Shown one piece after another: positions 8,387 through 15,133 of a stretch of 15,867 nucleotides of DNA. Made by a program: the position numbers and the translations under genes. This stretch comes from Gammaproteobacteria bacterium (lineage in GTDB: Bacteria; Pseudomonadota; Gammaproteobacteria; Pseudomonadales; Pseudohongiellaceae). Location: positions 1-15,867 of the forward strand of contig DMJN01000213.1 of NCBI GenBank assembly GCA_003451715.1, read 5' to 3'. Positions within the stretch are counted from its first letter, which is position 1. Every line of letters begins with the position of its first letter. The notes beneath the pieces are model-generated. The model had not been told where the DNA came from. It ran no database searches and saw nothing but the letters and a program-made list of their open reading frames with translations.

Positions 8387-8605
8387 CTAAGGGATTACGC
8401 GGTGCAGAGATAGTGGCAGCTGTCTTCTTAATTCGACGATGCGATCGAGATTTGATCCTTTGCCACTGCGGGTAGCTGCAACGCCCCACTTATTAAGTTC
8501 ATAAATCCGTGTAAAAATTTCCTCGTTGGAGGCATTCTTGAAGAATCTCAATTCCTTCTTCTTGTGCGGGGATCGTTTTGCAAGATTGACCGGATTAAAA
8601 GACAT
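8387..8605 (-). pseudogene. Probable N-terminal remnant of a SAM-dependent methyltransferase
   Basis: A 72-codon ORF with normal coding character. Its middle (EEIFTRIYELNKWG ... RSGKGSNLDRIVELRRQLP) strongly recalls, from memory, the start of a class I SAM-methyltransferase family whose members read roughly IFxxIYxxNxWG, SxSGxGSxLxxT, LRxxLPxLL and then continue with a PCGDFxWM SAM-binding motif. Here the frame stops right after LPLSL, before any SAM-binding residue, and the following bases belong to the convergent cupin gene, which ends 6 nt away. I infer that the 3' two-thirds of the gene were deleted. It lies 45 nt downstream of the AGMO-like gene on the same strand. No good ribosome site precedes its ATG. 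It could instead be a genuine small protein of unknown role. Confidence 0.5.
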
Positions 8606-8650
8606 AGACTGAGTGATTAAACTGACTAGTTGGTATTCAATGCGCCGCTG

Positions 8651-9883
8651 TCAGTATTGCAGCTTTTCGGATGGCTCGATCAGCAACTTACCGTTGCCAT
8701 ATACACTAACGATTACCAGTGAAAGCACGGCAAAGCTGATTATAGTAGTTAACAACAGCGGGCTGAGCGTGAATCCTTGAATACCGAGTATCAACAGCAT
8801 CAGTCTCAACAGTTCTTGCCCGAACGCATGAGTCCGACCTTCCAGCCAGGCGCCGTGTACATAGAGGCTGTAGGTGAGATAGGCCACAGCTAATGCAGTA
8901 GTTCTATAGCCCAGATCGGCACTATAGATTAACAGATACAGACTAAAGACGACTGTTATGATGAACTGTACCAGCGTGTAAACCTTGCAGAAGGTCGAGA
9001 GACTGGGATCAAACCGCGATGTCAGGTCGACAGTCGCTCCCTTTAGCCTGCAGGAACTCTCCATACCCTGCGGTTGCCACCCTGGGGGTTTGAAACAGAT
9101 TAGTAATTTATTACCGACGCCGGGAGCTTTTAAAAAATCCTTTAGCAGGCGCCAGTACACGTGAACATTCGCCCAAAGCGGATTCCAGCTATTCAACGGC
9201 TTTCTGAGGCCGAAGATGACAGGCTCCTCATTCATCTCCTCCTGAAAACTGTTAAACAATCGATCCCAGATAATGAACACACCGCCGTAGTTGCGATCGA
9301 CGTAGATCTTATTGCGGGCATGATGTACGCGATGATTGGAAGGCGTCACGAAGATCCATTCCAGTGGTCCGAGCTTTGCAACGTGTTCTATGTGCACCCA
9401 GAACTGGTAAATAAGATTCAGACTGACTACCGTAAACAGCATCTCGGCAGGGAAACCGAGTACGAAAAAAGGTAGATAAAATAGGAAGCTGTAGAAATCG
9501 ATACTGGTTTGTCGCAGCGCGGTTCCCAGATTGAAATCTTCGCTCTGATGATGGGCGATATGGGATCCCCAAAAGATCACCATCTCATGCCCGAGCCGGT
9601 GTTTCCAGTAGTAGGCCAGGTCGTACAGGATAAAACAGCTTATCCAGATCCATAGCTGATCGTCGGCTAGCTGTACCAGGCGATAGTTAGTCACAATGGT
9701 TTCGTAGATTGCACCGGAGATTCCCAGGATCACCAATCCCTGCAGACGACTCAAGCTGCCCATGGAAAGGCTGTTGATAGTGTCGTTAATGCGGTAAGTA
9801 TTGCGATGGCGCAGCAGGCCATAACCGATCTCTACAAACATCAGCAGGAAAAAGAAAGGAATGGCGTACAGGATCAGGTCCAT
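8651..9883 (-). CDS. Fatty acid hydroxylase / sterol desaturase superfamily membrane protein, AGMO-like
   Basis: A 410-residue integral membrane protein of the di-iron fatty acid hydroxylase superfamily. The histidine boxes are complete: HRLGH (95-99), HIAHH (108-112), an intermediate WVHIEH (His164, His167) and HRVHH (184-188). These ligate the two irons, so an oxygen-dependent hydroxylation or desaturation of a lipid is expected in the membrane. The order of helices, the WKHRLGHE and WGSHIAHHQSEDFNLGTALRQ blocks, and the extra hydrophobic C-terminal domain (about 300-400, several membrane segments) resemble alkylglycerol monooxygenase (TMEM195/AGMO) and its bacterial relatives rather than short sterol desaturases. 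The true substrate is not known. The ATG at 9883 is chosen because residue 1 starts directly at the first membrane helix; no Shine-Dalgarno is evident. It is transcribed divergently from the DUF6702-type gene. Confidence 0.85.
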   Translation of the reverse strand: MDLILYAIPFFFLLMFVEIGYGLLRHRNTYRINDTINSLSMGSLSRLQGLVILGISGAIYETIVTNYRLVQLADDQLWIWISCFILYDLAYYWKHRLGHEMVIFWGSHIAHHQSEDFNLGTALRQTSIDFYSFLFYLPFFVLGFPAEMLFTVVSLNLIYQFWVHIEHVAKLGPLEWIFVTPSNHRVHHARNKIYVDRNYGGVFIIWDRLFNSFQEEMNEEPVIFGLRKPLNSWNPLWANVHVYWRLLKDFLKAPGVGNKLLICFKPPGWQPQGMESSCRLKGATVDLTSRFDPSLSTFCKVYTLVQFIITVVFSLYLLIYSADLGYRTTALAVAYLTYSLYVHGAWLEGRTHAFGQELLRLMLLILGIQGFTLSPLLLTTIISFAVLSLVIVSVYGNGKLLIEPSEKLQY

Positions 9884-10084
9884 GTCGGGAGATTACAAGA
9901 ACTGCATAAAATCAGGAGTCTCAGTTTAGTGCCCTAGCGCAAGATCTTCTTTATTGTGACATTTTGTACATCGCCACACTACTGTAAAACAGCTAGAATG
10001 CACAGCTCGTTAGGCGGACATGTGCCCAACAGTGCAGGAAGGCGACCAGGGCGAGGTATCCTGGGAAGTCAGAAGAGAATTTAC
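9884..10084. promoter_or_regulatory. Divergent intergenic region between the AGMO-like and DUF6702 genes
   Basis: 201 nt lie between the two divergent starts and should hold promoters for both directions. On the + strand a TAGAAT (9994-9999) would serve as a -10, but its -35 at 17 nt (TCGCCA, 9971-9976) is poor. An AT-rich stretch with TTGTGAC and TTGTAC occurs at 9954-9969. The right part contains an open frame running into the DUF6702 gene from 9956, which I regard as leader rather than protein. A purine-rich AGAAGAGA ribosome site (10071-10078) precedes ATG 10085. Confidence 0.3.
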
Positions 10085-10624
10085 ATGAAAAAGATCGCTT
10101 GGCAATACTTGGGACGCAATTCTAGTAGTATTGCCATGGCAGTGCTCATAGGGAGTCTGACTCTGTCGGTAAGTTATGCTCACCAGCAGAAAACTGCTGT
10201 TACCCGAATCTTGTTCACTCCTTATACTGACAACATCGAAGTCATACATCGTTTCTTCGTGCATGATGCGGAGCATGCTGCGACTGAAGTCTTTGGGCAG
10301 CAGCAAACCCTGATGGAGTCAGCCGAATCTCGGGAACTCTTCAGTAATTATGTGATGAACCGCTTTGCAATAGAGGCTACGTTCGCCAACGGTGAGCATC
10401 AGCAACTGGCGCTGCAATACATGGGTGAAGAGATCGATGGCCAGTTTCTCTGGGTGTATCAGGAGATTCAGCAAATCACCGATATTAGCGCCTTGACTAT
10501 CGTTAATATGGCTCTGCGTGACGTATGGCCTGATCAGTCAAACCTTGTGAATATCGAGCTTGAGAATAAAATCCTGAGTCTTACTTTCGATGGCACAAGG
10601 GAAATGCTCACGATCAGCTTATAA
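10085..10624 (+). CDS. Exported DUF6702-type protein
   Basis: A 179-residue protein starting at ATG 10085, supported by AGAAGAGA about 6 nt upstream and by the signal peptide that begins there (MKKIAWQYLG..., hydrophobic AMAVLIGSLTLSVSYA, cleavage before His33). The open frame extends upstream to 9956, but that part is basic and low in hydrophobicity and would bury the signal peptide. The mature part reads HQQKTAVTRILF, IEVIHRFFVHDAEHA, FLWVYQEI, NMALRDVWPDQSNLVNIEL. From memory this matches the DUF6702 family of periplasmic proteins of unknown function, which share the IEVxHRFxxHDAEHA and LRDxWPxQxNxVN blocks. His-rich spots could bind metal, but that is speculative. It ends tail-to-tail with the YegD-like gene, with a 6-nt overlap. 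Confidence 0.83.
   Translation: MKKIAWQYLGRNSSSIAMAVLIGSLTLSVSYAHQQKTAVTRILFTPYTDNIEVIHRFFVHDAEHAATEVFGQQQTLMESAESRELFSNYVMNRFAIEATFANGEHQQLALQYMGEEIDGQFLWVYQEIQQITDISALTIVNMALRDVWPDQSNLVNIELENKILSLTFDGTREMLTISL
10619..10624. other. TTATAA palindrome holding both stop codons of convergent genes
   Basis: TTATAA is its own reverse complement. Read on either strand it gives Leu (TTA) followed by the stop TAA, so the DUF6702-type protein and the YegD-like protein both end in Leu-stop on the same six bases. No spacer exists for a conventional terminator between the genes. Transcripts from both sides must run into the opposite gene unless stopped inside coding sequence (inference). Confidence 0.9.
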
Positions 10625-12079
10625 AAAAGAAGTAGGGGGTCCCTTGCTGCCGAGCCAGAGATATTCTGCTATAGCAAGCCCTGCCGCCACGCTGGTGAAT
10701 GGATCGTGCTCGATTACCATGTCGTGGAACTGATTATCCAGAATGCGCTTGACAGCGGGTATCAGCGAAGAACCCCCGGTGCGTATAACCAGTTGAATAT
10801 CATTTGCGGTAAGCCTGCCTATTTTCAATACATCCGCAACTGCTCTCTCAAACTTTGCCAAAAGCTCTGCGATTATTGATTCGAATTGCTGGCGTGTGAC
10901 GAGCAGTTCAATGCCTAGCTCGGGTATGTCCAGTTTCGCCTCCTGTTGATCCGAGGGTGTCGCTTTCATTTCTTCCAGGCACTGGAACAGCAGATAGTTA
11001 TGGTTGCTCTTGATAAGATCGTACAGTCGTCGAAACTTGACTGATGCCGCGTCTCCGTGCTGAACACGCTGCATCAGCGGTGATGTATACTTGTTCTGGC
11101 TCAGCATATAGCTGACCGCCCAGTTGAGTAGTAAATCTTCATACTCTTCGAAAGGAAACAGCGTTTCGATTTCGCGATCTTCACCGGTGCGGCGCCAGCG
11201 TTCGCCCTTGCCCAATAATGGAAACAGCAGTTCTCTGAATAACAATTGATCGATGTGATCTCCGCCCAGCCCGATACCATGGGTGGCAACAACGGAGAAA
11301 TGAGCCTGCGATCGTTTCAAGACACAAAGATCCAAGGTGCCACCCCCAAAATCTACTGCCAGTAATGTTTGCTCTGTAGCCCCGGGATTATGGTGTAGAT
11401 AACTTAAAGCGGCTGCAATCGGTTCGGGGTAGTAGCTCTGCCGGGTGAATCCCGCGTGACCATACGCTTCAGACAAAAGCTCGAGCGCACGGCGGTTCCG
11501 CTTGGTATCGGCGCCTTCAAAATTAACCGGATGACCAATACAGGCATGATCGACAGGATCTGATTTTAGATGGTGTCTGCCCAGTTGTGTTGCAATGCTC
11601 TTTTTTATGTGAAGCAACAGGGGGGTAATTAGAGCCACCAGTCTGAAAGCTCTCTCGAAAACCATGAGGCGAGGCGCATTAGTGTTACCCAGTAGCCTTT
11701 TAGTGCCTCTGAACAGGCGCCCCTGTTGACCACCGTCGACAAAAGATTGTCCGTAAACCTTCACGGTGTTCGCTTCTTCAGGCAGGCCGTGATCGCCAAT
11801 TTGTCCGGTAGTAGAGCGACCCTCGCCCAGCACTTCAGCGCTGAGTTCGACCTTTCGACCTATGTTGCTTCCGATATACTGACTGATCGCACGCTGACCG
11901 GTAACGATCTTGAAATCCCTATCAATATAAGTCGCCGAAGGCATGATGGTGGAATCGGATTCGAGTTGCACCAGATGAACATTCTGGCCATCGAACAGAG
12001 CAGCGGCACTATTGCTGGTGCCGAAATCAACTCCCATAGCGAGGGTGATGGGTTTCTGATAGTGATTGGATGATGACAC
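10619..12079 (-). CDS. yegD: YegD-like Hsp70-family ATPase without substrate-binding domain
   Basis: A 486-residue cytosolic protein of the Hsp70/actin ATPase superfamily, close to E. coli YegD (450 residues). Phosphate-1 loop MGVDFGTSNSAAA (about 15-27), phosphate-2 loop AVDFGGGTLD (about 241-250) and the adenosine motif IRTGGSSLIPAVKRIL (about 432-447) are all present, so ATP binding is expected. Other YegD-like blocks are LESDSTIMPSATY, IGHPVNFEG and YYPEPIAAALSYL. There is no DnaK-type peptide-binding domain after the ATPase, as in YegD generally, so client capture must differ from DnaK; the cellular role is unknown. I start at GTG 12079 because AAGAGA lies 5 nt upstream. TTG 12082 is too close to that site, and ATG 12037 begins right at the ATPase fold as in E. 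coli but has no ribosome site. Confidence 0.88.
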   Translation of the reverse strand: MSSSNHYQKPITLAMGVDFGTSNSAAALFDGQNVHLVQLESDSTIMPSATYIDRDFKIVTGQRAISQYIGSNIGRKVELSAEVLGEGRSTTGQIGDHGLPEEANTVKVYGQSFVDGGQQGRLFRGTKRLLGNTNAPRLMVFERAFRLVALITPLLLHIKKSIATQLGRHHLKSDPVDHACIGHPVNFEGADTKRNRRALELLSEAYGHAGFTRQSYYPEPIAAALSYLHHNPGATEQTLLAVDFGGGTLDLCVLKRSQAHFSVVATHGIGLGGDHIDQLLFRELLFPLLGKGERWRRTGEDREIETLFPFEEYEDLLLNWAVSYMLSQNKYTSPLMQRVQHGDAASVKFRRLYDLIKSNHNYLLFQCLEEMKATPSDQQEAKLDIPELGIELLVTRQQFESIIAELLAKFERAVADVLKIGRLTANDIQLVIRTGGSSLIPAVKRILDNQFHDMVIEHDPFTSVAAGLAIAEYLWLGSKGPPTSFL

Positions 12080-12109
12080 CAAGATCTCTTACTATTTTTA
12101 CAAACTGTG

Positions 12110-12301
12110 TTACGGAACGATTAGATAAAAACTTGTTGTAAGGGATGCCCAGTTTTCGGTGAAACCCTGTAATACGATGGATCTGCATGCAGCGAGCTGG
12201 GCAATAGCATAGCCTATTTTTGCTAGACCGGCAAAAGATTGGCGCATACCGAGCCAAAGATGAATTCCGTACAGGTCGAGTCGATTGAAAATGGTGTGCA
12301 T
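12110..12301 (-). CDS. Possible small hypothetical protein (weak)
   Basis: A 63-codon ORF from ATG 12301, lying upstream of the YegD-like gene on the same strand with 30 nt between them. The product (MHTIFNRLDLYGIHLWLGMR ... SFYLIVP) is predicted helical with a mildly hydrophobic centre (LAKIGYAIAQLAAC). I do not recognise it. Arguments for it are codon use like that of the neighbours and an otherwise empty 378-nt gap. Arguments against are the lack of a Shine-Dalgarno and the short length. It could be a small protein, a decayed fragment or chance. Confidence 0.22.
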   Translation of the reverse strand: MHTIFNRLDLYGIHLWLGMRQSFAGLAKIGYAIAQLAACRSIVLQGFTENWASLTTSFYLIVP

Positions 12302-12332
12302 TATTCAGCTGCAGTTTTCTCGCGTAAGTGTG

Positions 12333-12361
12333 TTGAATCTTGTTGCAACTTAACCTATGCT
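12333..12361 (+). promoter_or_regulatory. Candidate sigma-70 promoter of the cyclophilin gene with palindrome in its spacer
   Basis: TTGAAT (12333-12338, 4 of 6 to TTGACA) and TATGCT (12356-12361, 4 of 6 to TATAAT) are separated by exactly 17 nt, about 97 nt before ATG 12458. The spacer contains the perfect 8-bp palindrome GTTGCAAC (12342-12349), which could be an operator covering the promoter. Matches are moderate, so this remains a candidate. Confidence 0.35.
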
Positions 12362-12457
12362 CCCCGGCAATTGCTCCTGCATTGCTCTAAATGAGTGCGC
12401 CCTGTCACGATGCGGTCCAATTGTAGTCAGTCAAATTCGCAGTATTCAGGAGCATTC

Positions 12458-13408
12458 ATGCACACAGAAACTCGACACTCGATAATGAAAGGCATCTCTG
12501 TGCTGGTTTTGACCCTGCTGATCAGCCTCTCAGCGATTTCCGGTCACGCAGGTACTATCGTTCGAGTCAGTACCAGCGTGGGTGATTTCTCGATAGAACT
12601 GCTGGACGAGACCGCGCCGACCACGGTGCAGAACTTTCTTAACTATGTGAATCGGAATGACTACAACGGTGTCTATTTCCACAGATCGGCGGAAGATTTT
12701 GTCGTGCAAGGCGGCGCGTTTCGATTTGTTCCATTTCAAGGACCAGTTGCCGTTGCGACTGATCCGCCTATAGATAATGAATTTAATGTGTCGAACACCC
12801 GGGGCACGGTGGCAATGGCCAAAATCCCCGGCGACCCGAATAGCGCGACAAACCAGTGGTTTGTCAATCTCGCAGATAACTTGTCGCTGGATACATCCGA
12901 GGAAGGATTCACCGTTTTTGCTCAGGTACTGGGGGAGGGCATGCAAATCCTGGACGCGATTAATGAACTGCCCCAGTTCAATACCGGGGGTTCTTGCGGT
13001 GGTTCGAGTGTACCCTATGTCACAGAATCCTATACCAGTGGCTCGGATTTCGTGTTTATGAACATAGAAGTCGTCGATCGCTTCAGTTCGGCGCCCCATG
13101 TCTTCGAGGCGTCTTCCGGTCTGATGATAACCAGCGTGGATGTAAATAGCGGCGCCAGTCTGATCAGTATGAACTTTAATCTGGTACCAGACACGGCTGA
13201 GGTTATCATCGAGACGAATCTGGAGAGTATCATTTCGCGACGGGACAGTCACGAGGGCATAGCGTCCTTCTCCACGACAGACAATCGCCTGCGCATACCC
13301 AGCCTGGAAGTGAATATTAGTGGCGTCGCATCACTGGTATCCAACGTGGTGTTCGTTCTATCGGATCCCGTGCTGGCCCGCTTCACACTCGATTCCTACG
13401 ATCAGTGA
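12458..13408 (+). CDS. Secreted cyclophilin-type peptidyl-prolyl isomerase with C-terminal extension
   Basis: A 316-residue protein that would catalyse cis-trans isomerisation of Xaa-Pro bonds in the periplasm. ATG 12458 is chosen because AGGAG lies 5 nt upstream; the frame stays open to 12395, but that part lacks a ribosome site. A signal peptide spans about residues 10-31 (GISVLVLTLLISLSAISGHA). The cyclophilin domain covers about 34-207: FSIELLDETAPTTVQNFLNYV, GVYFHR (Arg76, the catalytic Arg position), FVVQGG (Gln84), GTVAMAK, SATNQWFVNL and FTVFAQVLGEGMQILDAI. A small Gly/Ser loop with SCGGSS (179-184) precedes the last strand. Residues about 210-316 form an extra, beta-rich, Ser/Val-rich domain without a motif I know, absent from the usual PpiA of about 190 residues. 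The NSS transporter gene follows after 98 nt. Confidence 0.87.
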   Translation: MHTETRHSIMKGISVLVLTLLISLSAISGHAGTIVRVSTSVGDFSIELLDETAPTTVQNFLNYVNRNDYNGVYFHRSAEDFVVQGGAFRFVPFQGPVAVATDPPIDNEFNVSNTRGTVAMAKIPGDPNSATNQWFVNLADNLSLDTSEEGFTVFAQVLGEGMQILDAINELPQFNTGGSCGGSSVPYVTESYTSGSDFVFMNIEVVDRFSSAPHVFEASSGLMITSVDVNSGASLISMNFNLVPDTAEVIIETNLESIISRRDSHEGIASFSTTDNRLRIPSLEVNISGVASLVSNVVFVLSDPVLARFTLDSYDQ

Positions 13409-13506
13409 GCATGCATCGTTTACCGCCCTGAAGTGTTAGGTTACTCTTGCACGGGCCGATAATTCATACTTGTTCAGAGGGTCCCAAATTTAGGGATTTC
13501 CAGTTA

Positions 13507-14847
13507 ATGGCTACACCACGAGGCGAGTTTACATCCAGATTCGGTTTCTTGATGGCTGCCTCGGGTTCGGCGGTAGGACTTGGAAATATATGGGGATTTC
13601 CCACCAATACGGCTTCCAATGGCGGGGCTGCCTTTCTTTTTGTGTATCTCATATTGGCATTTGCACTGGCTTATCCGGTATTGATGGCTGAGTTGATTAT
13701 CGGGCGTCACGCCAGGGCGAATGCGGTTACAGCCCTGCTGTCGATTTCTCCTGGTAAGAAGAGCAAATTGTTGGCGCGAATAGTCGGGTTTACCGGTATT
13801 GTTACGGTCAGCTTCATTCTGAGTTTCTATGCCGTAGTAAGCGGTTGGATGATAGCGCATTTTTTCGACCCATTAGCCCGACTGGTAGGCATGGACGGTC
13901 TGGCGCAATGGTTAACTCAGGATGCGGTCGTGCGAAACGGTTTGTTCGTTGTAATGTTCATGGTGCTTACCGTTTACATTATCAGCGCCGGTGTGAAAGA
14001 TGGTATCGAGAAATGGGCATCCCGCCTGATGCCGTCGCTGATCGCCATCCTGGTATTACTGATTTTATATGTGTTGACATTGCCGGGTGCCTCGGATGGA
14101 TTGCGGGCTTACCTGGTTCCTGATTTTTCCCGAATCGCCGACCCGGCGCTGCTGGTTAATGCGATGGGCCAGGCATTCTTCTCACTTTCCCTCGGCGTAG
14201 GAACCATGCTTGTCTATGGGTCCTACATTAGCAAACAGGAAAATTTGCCGGCCATAGGCGGTCTGGTGGCGTTGCTGGATATCGGCATCGCGGTAATGGC
14301 CGGGATGCTGATCCTACCTGCGATGTATGTTGCACTAGGCAACGGCGTTGAAATCTTCGATGCAGATGGTGGGCTTATCGCCGGGCCTGGTTTAATCGTG
14401 TCGGTCTTACCTGCATTATTCGACACCATGGGAGCCATTGGCGTGCCGGTGGCCATCGCGTTCTTCCTGTTGATGACAATTGCGTCACTAACCTCCTCAA
14501 TATCCATGCTGGAAGTGCCGGTTGCCTACGGTGTCGAGTATCATGGTGTGCAACGTCGGGAAGCAGCCACCATAGTCGGCTTCATCATTACTATTATCTC
14601 GTTGATTATCGTGTTCAATTTCGATCCGATGTTCGATTGGGTAGTTACCGCAACGACAGAGTTCAGCCAGCCCCTGCTAGGATTATTCTTCTGCATTTTT
14701 GCTGCCTGGATTTGGCGCAGGAATGACATTCTCGAGGAAATTAAGCAGGGCAACTCGGAAGTAGAGTCTGGAATCTTCTGGAAAATATGGCCGATCTACA
14801 TAAAGTTTATCTGCCCGCTTGCCATTCTGGTAGTTTACTTTCAGTAA
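13507..14847 (+). CDS. Sodium-dependent transporter, NSS (SLC6-like) family
   Basis: A 446-residue inner-membrane symporter with the LeuT fold, expected to import an amino acid or related amine with Na+. The first helix region carries the family signature (FLMAASGSAVGLGNIWGFP), including the unwound Gly-Leu-Gly and the Asn used for sodium binding. YPVLMAELIIGRHAR matches the end of helix 2 and the following loop. FFSLSLGVGTMLVYGSYI is helix 6 with its unwound segment, and the SSISMLEVPVAYGVE region is helix 8. The length suggests about 11 membrane segments, common in bacterial NSS members. The substrate cannot be told from sequence. ATG 13507 is chosen; the frame is open to TTG 13447, but an AGGGA ribosome site at 13492-13496 favours 13507. 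It may share transcription with the cyclophilin gene. Confidence 0.92.
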   Translation: MATPRGEFTSRFGFLMAASGSAVGLGNIWGFPTNTASNGGAAFLFVYLILAFALAYPVLMAELIIGRHARANAVTALLSISPGKKSKLLARIVGFTGIVTVSFILSFYAVVSGWMIAHFFDPLARLVGMDGLAQWLTQDAVVRNGLFVVMFMVLTVYIISAGVKDGIEKWASRLMPSLIAILVLLILYVLTLPGASDGLRAYLVPDFSRIADPALLVNAMGQAFFSLSLGVGTMLVYGSYISKQENLPAIGGLVALLDIGIAVMAGMLILPAMYVALGNGVEIFDADGGLIAGPGLIVSVLPALFDTMGAIGVPVAIAFFLLMTIASLTSSISMLEVPVAYGVEYHGVQRREAATIVGFIITIISLIIVFNFDPMFDWVVTATTEFSQPLLGLFFCIFAAWIWRRNDILEEIKQGNSEVESGIFWKIWPIYIKFICPLAILVVYFQ

Positions 14848-15133
14848 TCAACTGCAAGCCTGAACATTCTCCAATCGATTTGTCTTTACTGCAGTATTGA
14901 AGTACTGAATAGATATCAAATTGGTGCCTGACACTCCGCCTGCTGACTTACTCCAAACATGGGCGATGGCTAATCCTTGCATGTTGCGTGTCATCTCCAG
15001 GATCCCGGAACACGGGTGATATTGGAAAATAGATATGCTAACGTGCCAGCCTTGCAGGCGGCGAGTAGTGGACTCCATCAAGTCCACTCAAAACGCTGAA
15101 CCACCAAAAAATAAATAATATAGAGGAATAGCC
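14848..15133. other. Intergenic region with palindromes, NSS transporter to HAD gene
   Basis: 286 nt with no convincing gene; a 79-codon - strand ORF looks like chance. Dyads seen are TACTGCAGTA (14887-14896, perfect 10-bp palindrome) followed by TACTG at 14903-14907, then CCCG/CGGG around 15004-15015, and an 8-bp perfect inverted repeat at 15067-15088. The last 25 nt before the HAD gene are A-rich (15091-15121) and end with the ribosome site AGAGGA. No U-tract terminator follows any of these stems. Confidence 0.45.
15067..15088. repeat. Perfect inverted repeat upstream of the HAD gene
   Basis: AGTGGACT (15067-15074) and AGTCCACT (15081-15088) are exact reverse complements separated by 6 nt (CCATCA). 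The site ends 45 nt before ATG 15134. It could be an operator dyad or an mRNA hairpin in the leader. It is not followed by a T-run, so it is unlikely to be an intrinsic terminator. Confidence 0.6.

Larger units (their letters stand above)
12080..12457. other. Divergent intergenic region, yegD-like to cyclophilin gene; one weak ORF
   Basis: 378 nt without a confident gene. The left part lies upstream of the YegD-like start. A 63-codon ORF on the - strand (12110-12301, MHTIFNRLDLYGIHLWLGMR...) has reasonable codon choice and a helical look, but no ribosome site and no family I recognise; I treat it as unproven. The right part holds a candidate promoter at 12333-12361 with the palindrome GTTGCAAC in its spacer, and a 7-bp direct repeat ATTGCTC at 12370-12376 and 12381-12387, 11 bp apart. 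AGGAG at 12448-12452 is the ribosome site of the cyclophilin gene. Confidence 0.45.

Noticed and set aside
9161..9475. 104-codon ORF on the + strand
   Set aside because: Antisense to the AGMO-like gene through its histidine boxes.
9956..10084. N-terminal extension of the DUF6702-type protein
   Set aside because: It would put 43 polar, basic residues before a good signal peptide; ATG 10085 has its own ribosome site.
12395..12457. N-terminal extension of the cyclophilin from GTG 12395
   Set aside because: AGGAG is placed for ATG 12458, and the extension displaces the signal peptide.
12530..13252. 240-codon ORF on the - strand
   Set aside because: It lies wholly antisense to the cyclophilin gene, which has a ribosome site, signal peptide and family motifs; the antisense product shows no recognisable motif.
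13481..13497. Small hairpin GTCCC/GGGAT around the transporter ribosome site
   Set aside because: Only four to five pairs with a 7-nt AT loop; too weak to claim translational control.
13447..13506. N-terminal extension of the NSS transporter from TTG 13447
   Set aside because: AGGGA precedes ATG 13507, and family proteins start shortly before the first helix.
14848..15087. 79-codon ORF on the - strand in the intergenic region
   Set aside because: No ribosome site, no recognisable domain, and it spans the inverted repeats; more likely regulatory or chance sequence.
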